A stretch of DNA of 64,000 bases from Salipaludibacillus daqingensis (GTDB lineage Bacteria > Bacillota > Bacilli > Bacillales > Salisediminibacteriaceae). The DNA lies in the NCBI RefSeq assembly GCF_029891575.1, contig NZ_JARZHF010000006.1:248001-312000 (forward strand), given 5' to 3'. The notes under the pieces were generated by a model. It saw only the letters and a list, made by a program, of their open reading frames with translations. It had not been told where the DNA came from and searched no databases. Position 1 is the first letter of the stretch. Every line of letters begins with the position of its first letter. The position numbers and the translations under genes were made by a program. Positions 18,352 through 26,450 of this stretch are shown here, one piece after another.

Positions 18352-18398
18352 AACACAGTGTGTGGCATGGAGATATACCCAATTCTCACACCTGTGTT
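18352..18398 (-). terminator. Internal terminator between transporter and aspA
   Basis: On the minus strand an imperfect hairpin (arms AACACAGGTGTG and CACACTGTGTT) is followed by TTTTTGTT. It lies in the 118-bp gap after the transporter, so read-through into aspA-sdhCAB may be partial, or a second promoter may exist. Confidence 0.6.
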
Positions 18399-18430
18399 CT
18401 TGTTGATGAATAGATGATTATTAGTTTTAA

Positions 18431-19699
18431 TTAATTAATAAACAGTACGACGAAAAATAATACTGCTAAACCACCAAGAATGGACGGTCTTTGGAACTTA
18501 TTGGCTAATTTTAAATCGGACCCTGGTACAACTGGAACCGTTGTTGCTAGGGCAGCAACTGGTCCACCCGTTAAATAATATTGCATAATTGCACAACCGC
18601 CAGCACCTGCAGCAGCAGCTGCCAATGGAGAGACATCATATTGAAGAACTATGGTTAAGAATGGGATGACAATTGCAGCAGAAGCAGCGTTTGATTGCGT
18701 TATAAGTCCTGCCAGTGCCGATACGGCTAACATAACCAAAATAGGTGAGTAAGTTAGTAATGGATCAAACCAGTCAGCCATAATATCAACAATACCGATA
18801 TTTTGAATCACAGATGACATAAAAAGAAAACCTAAAGTCGCAATTAAGGGAACTGCCACTCTTTTTACGCCTTCAAGCATCATTTCCTCAGCCTTCTTTA
18901 ATGATACTTTTGCAAATATCGCAACTAGGATTGATGAAGCGACACCAACTATAAACACAGGGTATCCGACAGAGAAACCTACGACTAAGACGATAAAAGG
19001 AATGATTGCCAGTATGAAGCTTCTTTCATTATCAATGTCTTCGAGATCCTTAAGTATACTGTTTACTTCTTGTTCAGTGAGCTTGATATCATTACTTCTC
19101 TCTTCACGTTTTAAACGAAGATAGCTGATTCCAATGATAGACATTGCCACAAATGCACCTATTAGATTGATCCATCCAAAGGTAATTCCCGCAGTTGCAA
19201 TAACTGCTAACAATGTAGGATGGGTAAAGCCACCGAAGTTACCTAGGTGACCTGCATGAGCTTGAATCCCCGCTACTTTGTTGGGATTAACACCTAGTTT
19301 GATTGCAGCGGGACCTGTGATTACTGCAGTAATCGCGGGTTGAGTAAAACCTGTTAATCCACCAATTACACCTGCAGCAGCGCTTCCCGCACCTGCGATG
19401 CCCGGTCCGCCACCGATTTTACTTCCTAATAAAATAATTTTTCTTATGATCGCATTTAAAAAACCTGTTTTTTCCATCACACCAATGAAAAGCAACACTC
19501 CTGCCATATCAGCAATGACTGGATGCAGGCTGCCATTGACTAAGCTGAGTACCGTGATCTCTGCATCACCTGACAACGGAAACCCTGCACTGATGGCAGC
19601 TAAAGTGGAACCAATAATGGCTGTCATGTAGAGAGGTGTTTTCCCAGTAATCATCAAAATTAAAGTTGCCAGCATGATTAATTGAGCAAATAATATCAT
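18431..19699 (-). CDS. Ion-transporter-superfamily permease (GntP/DcuC/CitM-like), probable Asn/Asp/C4-dicarboxylate carrier
   Basis: 422 aa, about 11-12 membrane segments with the inverted-repeat architecture of the ion transporter superfamily. Glycine-rich re-entrant regions GIAGAGSAAAGVIGGLTGFTQ, HAGHLGNFGGFTHP and ITQSNAASAA are the likely substrate and cation sites. Exact family was not recognised, so the substrate is inferred only from its place between asparaginase and aspartase. Start: ATG 19699, 9-10 nt after AAGGAG; the ATG at 19708 lies inside that site. 47 bp separate it from the asparaginase, with no terminator. Confidence 0.8.
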   Translation of the reverse strand: MILFAQLIMLATLILMITGKTPLYMTAIIGSTLAAISAGFPLSGDAEITVLSLVNGSLHPVIADMAGVLLFIGVMEKTGFLNAIIRKIILLGSKIGGGPGIAGAGSAAAGVIGGLTGFTQPAITAVITGPAAIKLGVNPNKVAGIQAHAGHLGNFGGFTHPTLLAVIATAGITFGWINLIGAFVAMSIIGISYLRLKREERSNDIKLTEQEVNSILKDLEDIDNERSFILAIIPFIVLVVGFSVGYPVFIVGVASSILVAIFAKVSLKKAEEMMLEGVKRVAVPLIATLGFLFMSSVIQNIGIVDIMADWFDPLLTYSPILVMLAVSALAGLITQSNAASAAIVIPFLTIVLQYDVSPLAAAAAGAGGCAIMQYYLTGGPVAALATTVPVVPGSDLKLANKFQRPSILGGLAVLFFVVLFIN

Positions 19700-19746
19700 G
19701 TAAATCATCTCCTTATAAGTGAATCATTTCACATAAATGACCTTAA

Positions 19747-20709
19747 TTAATCTGTAAATCCTTTATTAACGTCTGTGTGTGAGCGAAGAAGTGCAATTAA
19801 TTTCAATCTAGCTTTCTTGGAGTTCATATCACTGCCCAAAACAACACCATTTTCGTATAAATGAAGGGCACTGGCATAGTAGTCGTATGTTGTGTTCACC
19901 CTTCCTTGTTCACTCGATGTTGTAAGTACAAATTGGATTCCTTTTTCGATTGCCTTTAATATCGACTCCATTTGATTGGGAGCAATTTGTCCTCTACCAT
20001 TTGCCTCTAATATAATCCCTTTTACATTAAAATTAGTACAAGCATCTATTAATAAGCCATCCGCATCAAGATAACATTTAATTATTTCTACTTTAGGGAT
20101 GACATTATCTACTGGTGGATAAACTTGGCGATCTGCCGGCTTCTGATACAAGATTACTTTTTGACCGTCAATCGTTCCTAAATGACCATAACCAAAAGAT
20201 TCAAAGCCTTGTAGATTATATGCATGCTCCTTTTTCACATATTTAGCAGAAAATATTCTTTCGTTAAAGACAACTACAGTGCCAATTCCAAATAGTTTGT
20301 CAGATGATGCAGCACATATGGATTGAATTAAATTCGTATCGGCATCACTCCCTGAAGCACTTGAAGATCGTTGTGATCCTGTAACTACAACAGGATTGGA
20401 ATGATCTATAATCAAATCCAAATAATAAGCTGCTTCTTCCAGTGAATCTGTTCCATGAGTGATGACTGCACCGTGAAAACCCTGATCAAACAAACCTAAA
20501 ATTTTATCAGCGATTAGATCCAAATCTTCCAATGAAATGTGCATACTGGGTTTATTTAATAAAGAAAAGATTGTTACTTCTGTATCACTTGGTATTTCTT
20601 CGAGATCGCAATAATCTTCACTAGCTAAAACTCCCGATACAAGCCTCCCTTCCTTGTTTTGTTTACTTGCAATCGTACCTCCCGTTGTGATTAATGCGAT
20701 TTTTTTCAT
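19747..20709 (-). CDS. ansA: L-asparaginase
   Basis: 320 aa. Hydrolyses L-asparagine to aspartate and ammonia. Both asparaginase active-site signatures are present: TTGGTIAS (first catalytic Thr) and THGTDSLEEAAYYL (second Thr and the Asp), plus the Lys region SAKYVKKEHAYNL. Start at ATG 20709 (MKKIALITTGGTIAS) with GGAGGAGGG upstream; the longer open frame reaching 20802 has no ribosome site and was rejected. No signal peptide, so it is probably cytosolic, acting on asparagine imported by the next gene. First gene of the minus-strand cluster, divergent from a two-component system. Confidence 0.93.
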   Translation of the reverse strand: MKKIALITTGGTIASKQNKEGRLVSGVLASEDYCDLEEIPSDTEVTIFSLLNKPSMHISLEDLDLIADKILGLFDQGFHGAVITHGTDSLEEAAYYLDLIIDHSNPVVVTGSQRSSSASGSDADTNLIQSICAASSDKLFGIGTVVVFNERIFSAKYVKKEHAYNLQGFESFGYGHLGTIDGQKVILYQKPADRQVYPPVDNVIPKVEIIKCYLDADGLLIDACTNFNVKGIILEANGRGQIAPNQMESILKAIEKGIQFVLTTSSEQGRVNTTYDYYASALHLYENGVVLGSDMNSKKARLKLIALLRSHTDVNKGFTD

Positions 20710-20886
20710 CTGAACCCTCCTCCTATTTCTTTCGTTAAAGATACTGTACTCTGATTCCTTCAAAAAACTACAAAGTTCTACTGAAAAAAATGAAACTGTC
20801 AAAATTTCGACATAATCAAGAATTATTGCCTATCAATTGATTGATAAAATATAAGTAGATATAAATGGAATTAAGTGGTGATTAAA

Positions 20887-22176
20887 GTGAAACGAAAAAA
20901 CGTGAATATCATTCTTTTGTATATCGCTATGGTTATTTTAATTGTAGTTTCAGATGTATTTCATTTAATAGAAATGGAAACATCTTTTTTTATCACTTTG
21001 AGTGTTCCAGTCTTTTTATTGTTTTTACTATATTTTTATTCCCTCTCTCCAATACTTTCAGGGGTTGTTGTTGGGACTACATTATTTTCATCACGAACGA
21101 TTATTTCGATTGTGGATCAAGTGCCCTTATCAGACGCTTTAATGCTTCACTTTCCAGTAATTGTTTTTTTCTGCATCTATGGGATATTATTTTGGCTATT
21201 CTATTTACAACGATTTTACAGTAGACCTGGTTTTATCGGCATATATGCCATCATACTTGATACAGCATCATCTTTCGCAGAGCTGGCTGTCCGAAACACT
21301 TTATCACTTACGGATCCGTCGTTCTCACTTATGGGCACCGTTATTTTTCTTGCGATTTTAAGAAGTTTTTTCGTGATGGGTTTTTTCATGCTTATCCTTT
21401 ATAACAAAGAACAGACAAAGCATGAAGAAGAAAAGAAACAAAGTGATCATATGTTTTTATTAATATCTGATTTATACGCTGAGAGTGTTCAATTAAAACA
21501 CTCTATCTCAAGAGCAGAAAAAATCACATCAAATCTTTATTATCTGTCAAAGCAATTAAAAGAAGAACAAGCATCACAATCATCAAAAAAAATACTTGAA
21601 ATGGCTGGCGAAGTGCATGATTTCAAGAAAGATCACCAAAGAATTTTTGCTTCCCTTGCTCAAATAATCAAAGATCAAAAAAAAACTGAGCACCTGAATA
21701 TTTGCGAGCTTCTTGAAATTGTCATTAAATCAAATGAATCGTATGCAGCTTATTTAGATAAACAAATAATATTCTCTGTCACAGTTGATAATAAAAATGA
21801 TATGATACATTCGTTTTTGACGATGTCAGTGTTAAATAACTTAATTGGTAATTCAATCGAATCTATTCAAAAGTGGGGATCCGTTGATATTCAGATCGAG
21901 AATCCAGATAATAATGCGTTCATTCGTATCCATATTACTGATAACGGACCTGGGATTCCTTTTCATAATCAATCTCTGATTTTCTCTCCTGGTTTTACAA
22001 CGAAGTTTAATGACGAAGGTAATCCGTCAAACGGTATTGGATTATCGTATATTAAACACTCATTGAATAAATACAATGGAGATATCAAACTGGTTGAGTC
22101 AATTTCCAATATTCAAACTTGTTTTTCGGTCATCATTCCTCGGAATATTGAATTTGAACAGAAGGAGGCATTTTAA
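20887..22176 (+). CDS. GlnK-like sensor histidine kinase
   Basis: 429 aa from GTG 20887 (GGTGAT just upstream; GTG 20875 is an alternative). Five to six N-terminal membrane segments (about residues 5-175), a coiled-coil linker, then a kinase core with the GlnK/LytS-like phospho-acceptor region GEVHDFKKDHQRI, N box NNLIGNSIES, DNGPGI and a GIGLSYIK lid. This resembles the B. subtilis GlnK (YcbA) sensor that controls glutaminase and glutamine uptake. Here it lies divergent to asparaginase and its transporter, so asparagine or a product is the likely signal (inference). Stop and next start overlap by one base (TAATG). Confidence 0.87.
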   Translation: MKRKNVNIILLYIAMVILIVVSDVFHLIEMETSFFITLSVPVFLLFLLYFYSLSPILSGVVVGTTLFSSRTIISIVDQVPLSDALMLHFPVIVFFCIYGILFWLFYLQRFYSRPGFIGIYAIILDTASSFAELAVRNTLSLTDPSFSLMGTVIFLAILRSFFVMGFFMLILYNKEQTKHEEEKKQSDHMFLLISDLYAESVQLKHSISRAEKITSNLYYLSKQLKEEQASQSSKKILEMAGEVHDFKKDHQRIFASLAQIIKDQKKTEHLNICELLEIVIKSNESYAAYLDKQIIFSVTVDNKNDMIHSFLTMSVLNNLIGNSIESIQKWGSVDIQIENPDNNAFIRIHITDNGPGIPFHNQSLIFSPGFTTKFNDEGNPSNGIGLSYIKHSLNKYNGDIKLVESISNIQTCFSVIIPRNIEFEQKEAF

Positions 22177-23075
22177 TGAATTATTTTATAGTTGATGATG
22201 ATCCTGCTGTAAGAGGAATATTGAAACATATAATAGAAATGGAAAATGGGAATGTTGTCGGAGAAGCTGAAGATGGCAGTAATGTTTTTTCATACATGTT
22301 AAACCAGACTGAAACAGATATTCTTATTATTGATTTACTTATGCCGGAAGAAGATGGTATAGAAACCGTCAAAAGAATTAACTCTGACTACGTTGGAAAA
22401 ATAGTGATGATATCACAAGTCGAAACAAAAGAAATTATTGCCGAGGCATATCAGAACAAAGTGGAGGCATATATCACTAAACCTGTTAATCGATTAGAGG
22501 TATTATCCGTTTTATCAAAAGTTTCTAAAAATCTTAAACTAGAGAGATCAATGACTCAAATAAAAAATAGCTTGGAGTGGGTTGGCAGTAATGATGAGAT
22601 GGTCACAAAAAAAGATTCAATGGATGTAGATATTATTGGGAATGCTGATACCGTTCTCTCAGATCTGGGCATAAGATATGAAAAAGGTGCAGATGATCTT
22701 ACCGATATCCTCCGTGCCATTAATTCCGAAAAAATATCTACTTTTTCTTCATTAAAAGAATTATGGGTATCAAGTCTTTGTATTAGTGGTCAACAAGCCA
22801 GTTCGAAGAACATCAAAGCAACTGAACAAAGGGTTCGAAGGGCTGTTATTCAAGCATTTAATCATATTTCTTCTCTTGGTGCCATGGATGTCACTCATCC
22901 AAAGTTTGATTATTATGCAATGAGATTTTTTGACCTTGATCAAGTTCAGCAACGAATTTTTGAACTGAATCATCATAGTCAGGAAAAAAAGTCACCCCAG
23001 TCTCGTTTGAATATTAAACGTTTTATTATGGCTTTTTACGATGAATGCCAACAGCAAAGAACCACTGGAAATTAA
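22176..23075 (+). CDS. GlnL-like response regulator with YcbB domain
   Basis: 299 aa. N-terminal receiver (residues about 1-120) with DDD near the N-terminus, phospho-acceptor Asp in IIDLLMPEEDG and Lys in AYITKPVNRLE. The C-terminal half (about 155-295, LSDLGIRYEKGADDL ... RVRRAVIQAFNHI) matches the YcbB domain of B. subtilis GlnL rather than a standard LytTR or wHTH domain. Partner of the upstream kinase; expected to activate the divergent asparaginase cluster. A strong terminator follows at 23174-23210, after a REP-like repeat. Confidence 0.9.
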   Translation: MNYFIVDDDPAVRGILKHIIEMENGNVVGEAEDGSNVFSYMLNQTETDILIIDLLMPEEDGIETVKRINSDYVGKIVMISQVETKEIIAEAYQNKVEAYITKPVNRLEVLSVLSKVSKNLKLERSMTQIKNSLEWVGSNDEMVTKKDSMDVDIIGNADTVLSDLGIRYEKGADDLTDILRAINSEKISTFSSLKELWVSSLCISGQQASSKNIKATEQRVRRAVIQAFNHISSLGAMDVTHPKFDYYAMRFFDLDQVQQRIFELNHHSQEKKSPQSRLNIKRFIMAFYDECQQQRTTGN

Positions 23076-23098
23076 CGCCGGGTTAATGGGGGGTTAAT

Positions 23099-23122
23099 GG
23101 GGACGGTTCTTATGTGGCAAAA
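23099..23122 (+). repeat. REP-like dispersed repeat, copy 2
   Basis: GGGGACGGTTCTTATGTGGC plus AAAA, 24 bp after the response regulator stop. Inverted with copy 3 at 23914-23937; together they bracket the decayed Fic gene. Confidence 0.88.
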
Positions 23123-23173
23123 AGAAGCTGAAACTTTGGCTAGCCTGCTTTAGGTAAATGAAACAAATAAAAG

Positions 23174-23210
23174 AAAAACGAGTCAGAGTGGATATCACTG
23201 ACTCGTTTTT
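23174..23210 (+). terminator. Terminator after the two-component system
   Basis: 13-bp perfect stem AAAAACGAGTCAG / CTGACTCGTTTTT with an 11-nt loop; A and T tracts on both sides make it bidirectional. Confidence 0.9.
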
Positions 23211-23338
23211 AAAATTAATTAGGTTTAGAGATACCTCTTCTTTTAGGTTGATCAATCTAAAAAACATTTAAAAACACGAAGAAATTTCTGAACATGCATC
23301 CAAGTTAGAGGGAAATTTGGGGTCAGATCATATTTATA

Positions 23339-23871
23339 TTAGCGTCTTTTTCGCTTTCGGTAGTCTTTGAATATCATATTTAATTCTGTAAGCTGATTAA
23401 GGTTGTTTCTAACAGTTGACGAGGTAAAGTTGGTTTTATCTTCTATTATGGTGACCAGTTGTAATTGGATAAGTAAATAGTGCACTCAAAACCTTCTCAG
23501 TAGAAGGTTTTTCAATTTTTTGGATGTTTTTGTGATAAAGCAATTGATCGAGGTTATTTAAGTGATGTTCGGTCATTTGTATCGAAGAGTCTAAGAAAAA
23601 AAGAATCAAACTCTTCAATCAGATAGCTATTTCCCAATAAAGCGGACGCTATTTGGCATAGAATAATATTTGAATTTTTCCGGTTCTAGTTTCTCGTTTA
23701 AGAAAAAGAAAGGTGACTAAATTTATTTTGCTTGAAGAAGAGACAGAGCGGTTAAGATTCTACCTCAACTTCCACTTTCGTCAAGAAAAGGATGAATAGA
23801 TTCCAATTCTGCATGTTGGATGGCTGCTTTAATGAGAGGTGGGAGTGTTTCTTCAACATACGGTGTTAATA
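23339..23871 (-). pseudogene. Decayed Fic-family (FIC domain) AMPylator gene
   Basis: Minus-strand frames read, in order: PYVEETLPPLIKAAIQHAEL, ESIHPFLDESGS-stop-GRI, EEFDSFFLDSSIQMTEHHL, a dimer/linker region, and a winged-helix tail (STVRNNLNQLTELNMIF ... KRKRR). This is the order of Fic proteins with a C-terminal wHTH. The catalytic motif HPFx(D/E)GNGR is ruined: His-Pro-Phe is kept but GNGR is replaced by a degenerate stretch with an in-frame stop. More stops follow near the LLQAK region, and a one-base frameshift lies near 23454. The N-terminal part is missing: homology ends near 23871, about 40 bp from REP-like copy 3. Clearly non-functional. Confidence 0.8.
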
Positions 23872-23913
23872 ATTAAATAAATGACTCATTACTAAAGAGT
23901 ACCTAAGTTTAAC

Positions 23914-23937
23914 TTTTGCCGAATGAGAACCGTCCCC
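23914..23937 (-). repeat. REP-like dispersed repeat, copy 3
   Basis: TTTTGCCGAATGAGAACCGT then CCCC; reverse orientation to copy 2, lying just beyond the truncated 5' end of the Fic pseudogene. Confidence 0.88.
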
Positions 23938-23975
23938 ATTCCCCACCACAAAAAAATAATCTTTAACCTAATAGT

Positions 23976-24004
23976 GTGACAGAATTTGTTTATACCGCTA
24001 TAAT
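23976..24004 (+). promoter_or_regulatory. SigA-type promoter of ArsR-like regulator
   Basis: GTGACA, 17 bp, TATAAT, ending 37 bp upstream of the start codon at 24042. Confidence 0.65.
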
Positions 24005-24041
24005 TATTATATAAAAACTTGTAATAAAAGGGTGGTCATTG

Positions 24042-24974
24042 ATGAAGACACTGCAGTTGAATTTTGATAATGCACTGGAGATAACAAAAGCAATCGCAAA
24101 TAAACATAGAATAGAAATTCTCAGAATCTTGAGCGAAAAGCCTCATAACGTGAATGAGCTTGCAGAAAAATTAAATCTTCCGTTTTCTACAACTGCAGCC
24201 AACGTGAAAAAGTTGGAAGACGTCCAGTTAATTTCTACTGAAATGGTTCCAGGAAGAGGATCGCAAAAAGTAAATACGATTAACTATGATCGAATTATGC
24301 TTGAATTGTTTCATAATGAAAATGGAGATAACAAAAATGAGGTAGTCATAGAAATGCCGATTGGTGAATTTGTCGACTGCCGCGTGGAACCGAGCTGTGG
24401 GATTGTAGGGGAACATGATTATATTGGGATGCAAGATGATCCTAGATCTTTTTATGAACCAGGTAGAAAAATGGCGCAACTATTGTTTTTCAGAGACGGA
24501 TTTGTAGAATATCGCTTTCCTAATCGGTTGCCACATGGTACGGAGGCGACAGAGCTTGAGATTATCGCAGAACTTTGTTCCGAAGCCCCTTACCATAAAA
24601 AAGACTGGCCGTCTGATATTACGGTATGGGTGAATGGTGAAGAAGTTGGAACGTGGACCTCACCAAGTGACTTTGGTGGAGAGAGAGGTTTTAACACACC
24701 TGAATGGTGGTTAAAAAATTATACACAACATGGCATCCTAAAAAAATTCATCATAACAAAAAATGGGTGTTTTCTAGATGGGGTGAAATTAAATAGAGGA
24801 ATCACAATTAATGACTTAAAAATACAAGAGTTTCCTTTTATTTCCGTTAAAATTGGAATAAAAGAGGATGCAATCAATAAAGGTGGGTTAAATTTATTTG
24901 GTGCTAAATTTGGTAATTACGACCAAGACCTGCTTATGACAATGCGTTACAAGCAACTTCCTAACAATAATTGA
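24042..24974 (+). CDS. ArsR-type HTH regulator with large C-terminal domain
   Basis: 310 aa; ATG 24042 chosen over the adjoining TTG 24039 (ribosome site AAAAGGGTGG). Winged helix-turn-helix of ArsR type at residues about 10-85 (KAIANKHRIEILRILSEKP, NVNELAEKLNLPFSTTAANVKKL). The remaining 220 residues lack the metal-binding Cys sets of metal sensors and form a domain I cannot name, possibly a carbohydrate sensor. It stands next to, and in the same direction as, a sugar ABC transporter and a GH2 glycosidase, which it probably controls. Confidence 0.82.
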   Translation: MKTLQLNFDNALEITKAIANKHRIEILRILSEKPHNVNELAEKLNLPFSTTAANVKKLEDVQLISTEMVPGRGSQKVNTINYDRIMLELFHNENGDNKNEVVIEMPIGEFVDCRVEPSCGIVGEHDYIGMQDDPRSFYEPGRKMAQLLFFRDGFVEYRFPNRLPHGTEATELEIIAELCSEAPYHKKDWPSDITVWVNGEEVGTWTSPSDFGGERGFNTPEWWLKNYTQHGILKKFIITKNGCFLDGVKLNRGITINDLKIQEFPFISVKIGIKEDAINKGGLNLFGAKFGNYDQDLLMTMRYKQLPNNN

Positions 24975-24986
24975 TCAATCTATGTA

Positions 24987-25009
24987 ACTGTCTTTTTCGA
25001 AAAGACAGT
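24987..25009 (+). terminator. Terminator after ArsR-like regulator
   Basis: 10-bp perfect stem ACTGTCTTTT / AAAAGACAGT, 3-nt loop, then a seven-T run. Confidence 0.92.
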
Positions 25010-25039
25010 ATTTTTTTATTTTTTTATTATCAAAATAGT

Positions 25040-25068
25040 TTGAATAAAACAATAAAACCTGTTACAAT
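25040..25068 (+). promoter_or_regulatory. SigA-type promoter of sugar ABC operon
   Basis: TTGAAT, 17 bp, TACAAT, about 40 bp before the first gene. A cre-like TGAAAGCGCTTCA (25208-25220), one base short of the CcpA consensus, lies inside the start of that gene and could act as a downstream roadblock. Confidence 0.7.
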
Positions 25069-25109
25069 AAATTTGAGCAAGACAACATTAACTAAGGGGG
25101 TAACAAAAC

Positions 25110-26387
25110 GTGAGAAATTATTTATTTGTATTGTTGATGTCTGTTATGGTAATCAGTTTGGCAGCGTGTGGAGCGGAAGGCGAAGAAGGAACAAGTTCGG
25201 ATGAAAATGAAAGCGCTTCATCTGTTGAACTTGATTATTGGGTTCCTTTCAGCGGTGGAGATGGAGAGTATATGGAAAGTCTCGTCAATCAGTTTAATGA
25301 AGAGCATGAGGATATTGAAGTCAGTATGTTGAACATTGAATGGGATGAGTATTATACAAAGCTTAGAACGGCTATGAATTCGCAAAGTGGTCCTGATGTA
25401 GCTATTTCACATGCTTCAAGGCTAATTGAATTAGTTCCTAGCGGTAATGTGGAAGCACTGGATGGATTAGCGGAAGAAGCAGAAGTAGATTGGGGAGAAT
25501 TTAGTGAAAATCAATTAGAAGCGACGATATTTGATGATCAGCATTATGCGGTTCCGTTAGATGCGCATGCGTTGATCATGTATTACAACAAAGCGCATTT
25601 AGAAGAAGCAGGGCTTCTTAATGACGATGGAGAGTATGAGTTGGACGGAGGAATAGATCAGTTTATCAATGATTTAAAAACTGTAGAAGAAACAGTATCT
25701 GACGACGATGTGTTTCCTTTTGTATCAAATACAAATGAAGTTTATCCATTTTGGATATGGTATATGTTGAACGCTCAGCAAGGTGGCAGTTATATAGATG
25801 GTGATCAAGCAGCGATGAATAGTGAGCAAGGGGTAGAAGCACTTTCAACAATGGAAATGATGGTGACAGAAGGATTATGGCCTAAGAATGTCTCGAATGC
25901 TTATGATTTATTCCGTTCAGGTAGGGCAGCATTTAACTTTGCTGGTGTTTGGGCGACTGGAAATTATGAACAAGAAGAAAGTCTTGAATTTGGAGCAAGT
26001 CCGATTCCACAACTATTTGATAACGCAAAAACGTGGGGAGATTCTCATACGTTGATTTTACCTTCTCAAGACGATGAAGAACAAAAACTTGCAGCACTTA
26101 GATTCTCAGATTGGCTAGCTGATAATGGAGCTTTTTGGGCGCAAGCAGGACATGTACCGGCTAAACCGTCCATCATAGATTCTGAAGAGTATCAAGAGCT
26201 TGAGTATCGTCCGGGATATGCGGAAGTTCTTGCAGACGTAGAATATATGCCTAATCACCCGTCACTGGGAGCCGTGAATGATGTGATGATTCAGCAGTTC
26301 TCTCAAGTGTTAAATGGTGATATGACTCCTGAAGAAGGATTAGAACAAGCGGAACAAAATGCACAAAATACAATCGATCAAAATTAA
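25110..26387 (+). CDS. Sugar ABC transporter substrate-binding lipoprotein
   Basis: 425 aa, GTG start 9 nt after AAGGGGG. Extracellular carbohydrate-binding receptor (family 1, MalE/UgpB-like). Lipobox LAAC near residue 20, acidic Gly/Ser spacer, then DYWVPFSGGDGEYMESLVNQF and QFNEEHEDIEV typical of this class; YYNKAHLEEAGL and the C-terminal AGHVPAKPSI are also characteristic. The ligand is unknown but should be an oligosaccharide or glycoside released or cleaved by the GH2 enzyme three genes downstream. Confidence 0.92.
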   Translation: MRNYLFVLLMSVMVISLAACGAEGEEGTSSDENESASSVELDYWVPFSGGDGEYMESLVNQFNEEHEDIEVSMLNIEWDEYYTKLRTAMNSQSGPDVAISHASRLIELVPSGNVEALDGLAEEAEVDWGEFSENQLEATIFDDQHYAVPLDAHALIMYYNKAHLEEAGLLNDDGEYELDGGIDQFINDLKTVEETVSDDDVFPFVSNTNEVYPFWIWYMLNAQQGGSYIDGDQAAMNSEQGVEALSTMEMMVTEGLWPKNVSNAYDLFRSGRAAFNFAGVWATGNYEQEESLEFGASPIPQLFDNAKTWGDSHTLILPSQDDEEQKLAALRFSDWLADNGAFWAQAGHVPAKPSIIDSEEYQELEYRPGYAEVLADVEYMPNHPSLGAVNDVMIQQFSQVLNGDMTPEEGLEQAEQNAQNTIDQN

Positions 26388-26393
26388 TTTAAT

Positions 26394-26422
26394 GAGGGGA
26401 AACAAATGTATTTGTTCCCCTC
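26394..26422 (+). terminator. Intra-operon hairpin after receptor gene
   Basis: GAGGGGAAACAAAT pairs with ATTTGTTCCCCTC (one bulge), followed by CTCTTTATT. It lies between the receptor and permease genes. As in the TRAP operon (11406-11429), it can raise receptor over permease expression. Confidence 0.7.
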
Positions 26423-26450
26423 CTCTTTATTAGCGGGAGGTGCCTGTAAA

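Noticed and set aside
20710-20802. 31-codon N-terminal extension of the asparaginase
   Set aside because: No ribosome site, not hydrophobic enough for a signal peptide, and the family begins at KKIALITTGGTIAS.
26406-26450. ATG 26406 as start of the first ABC permease
   Set aside because: It lies within the hairpin 26394-26422; TTG 26451 has a better-spaced GGGAGGTG.
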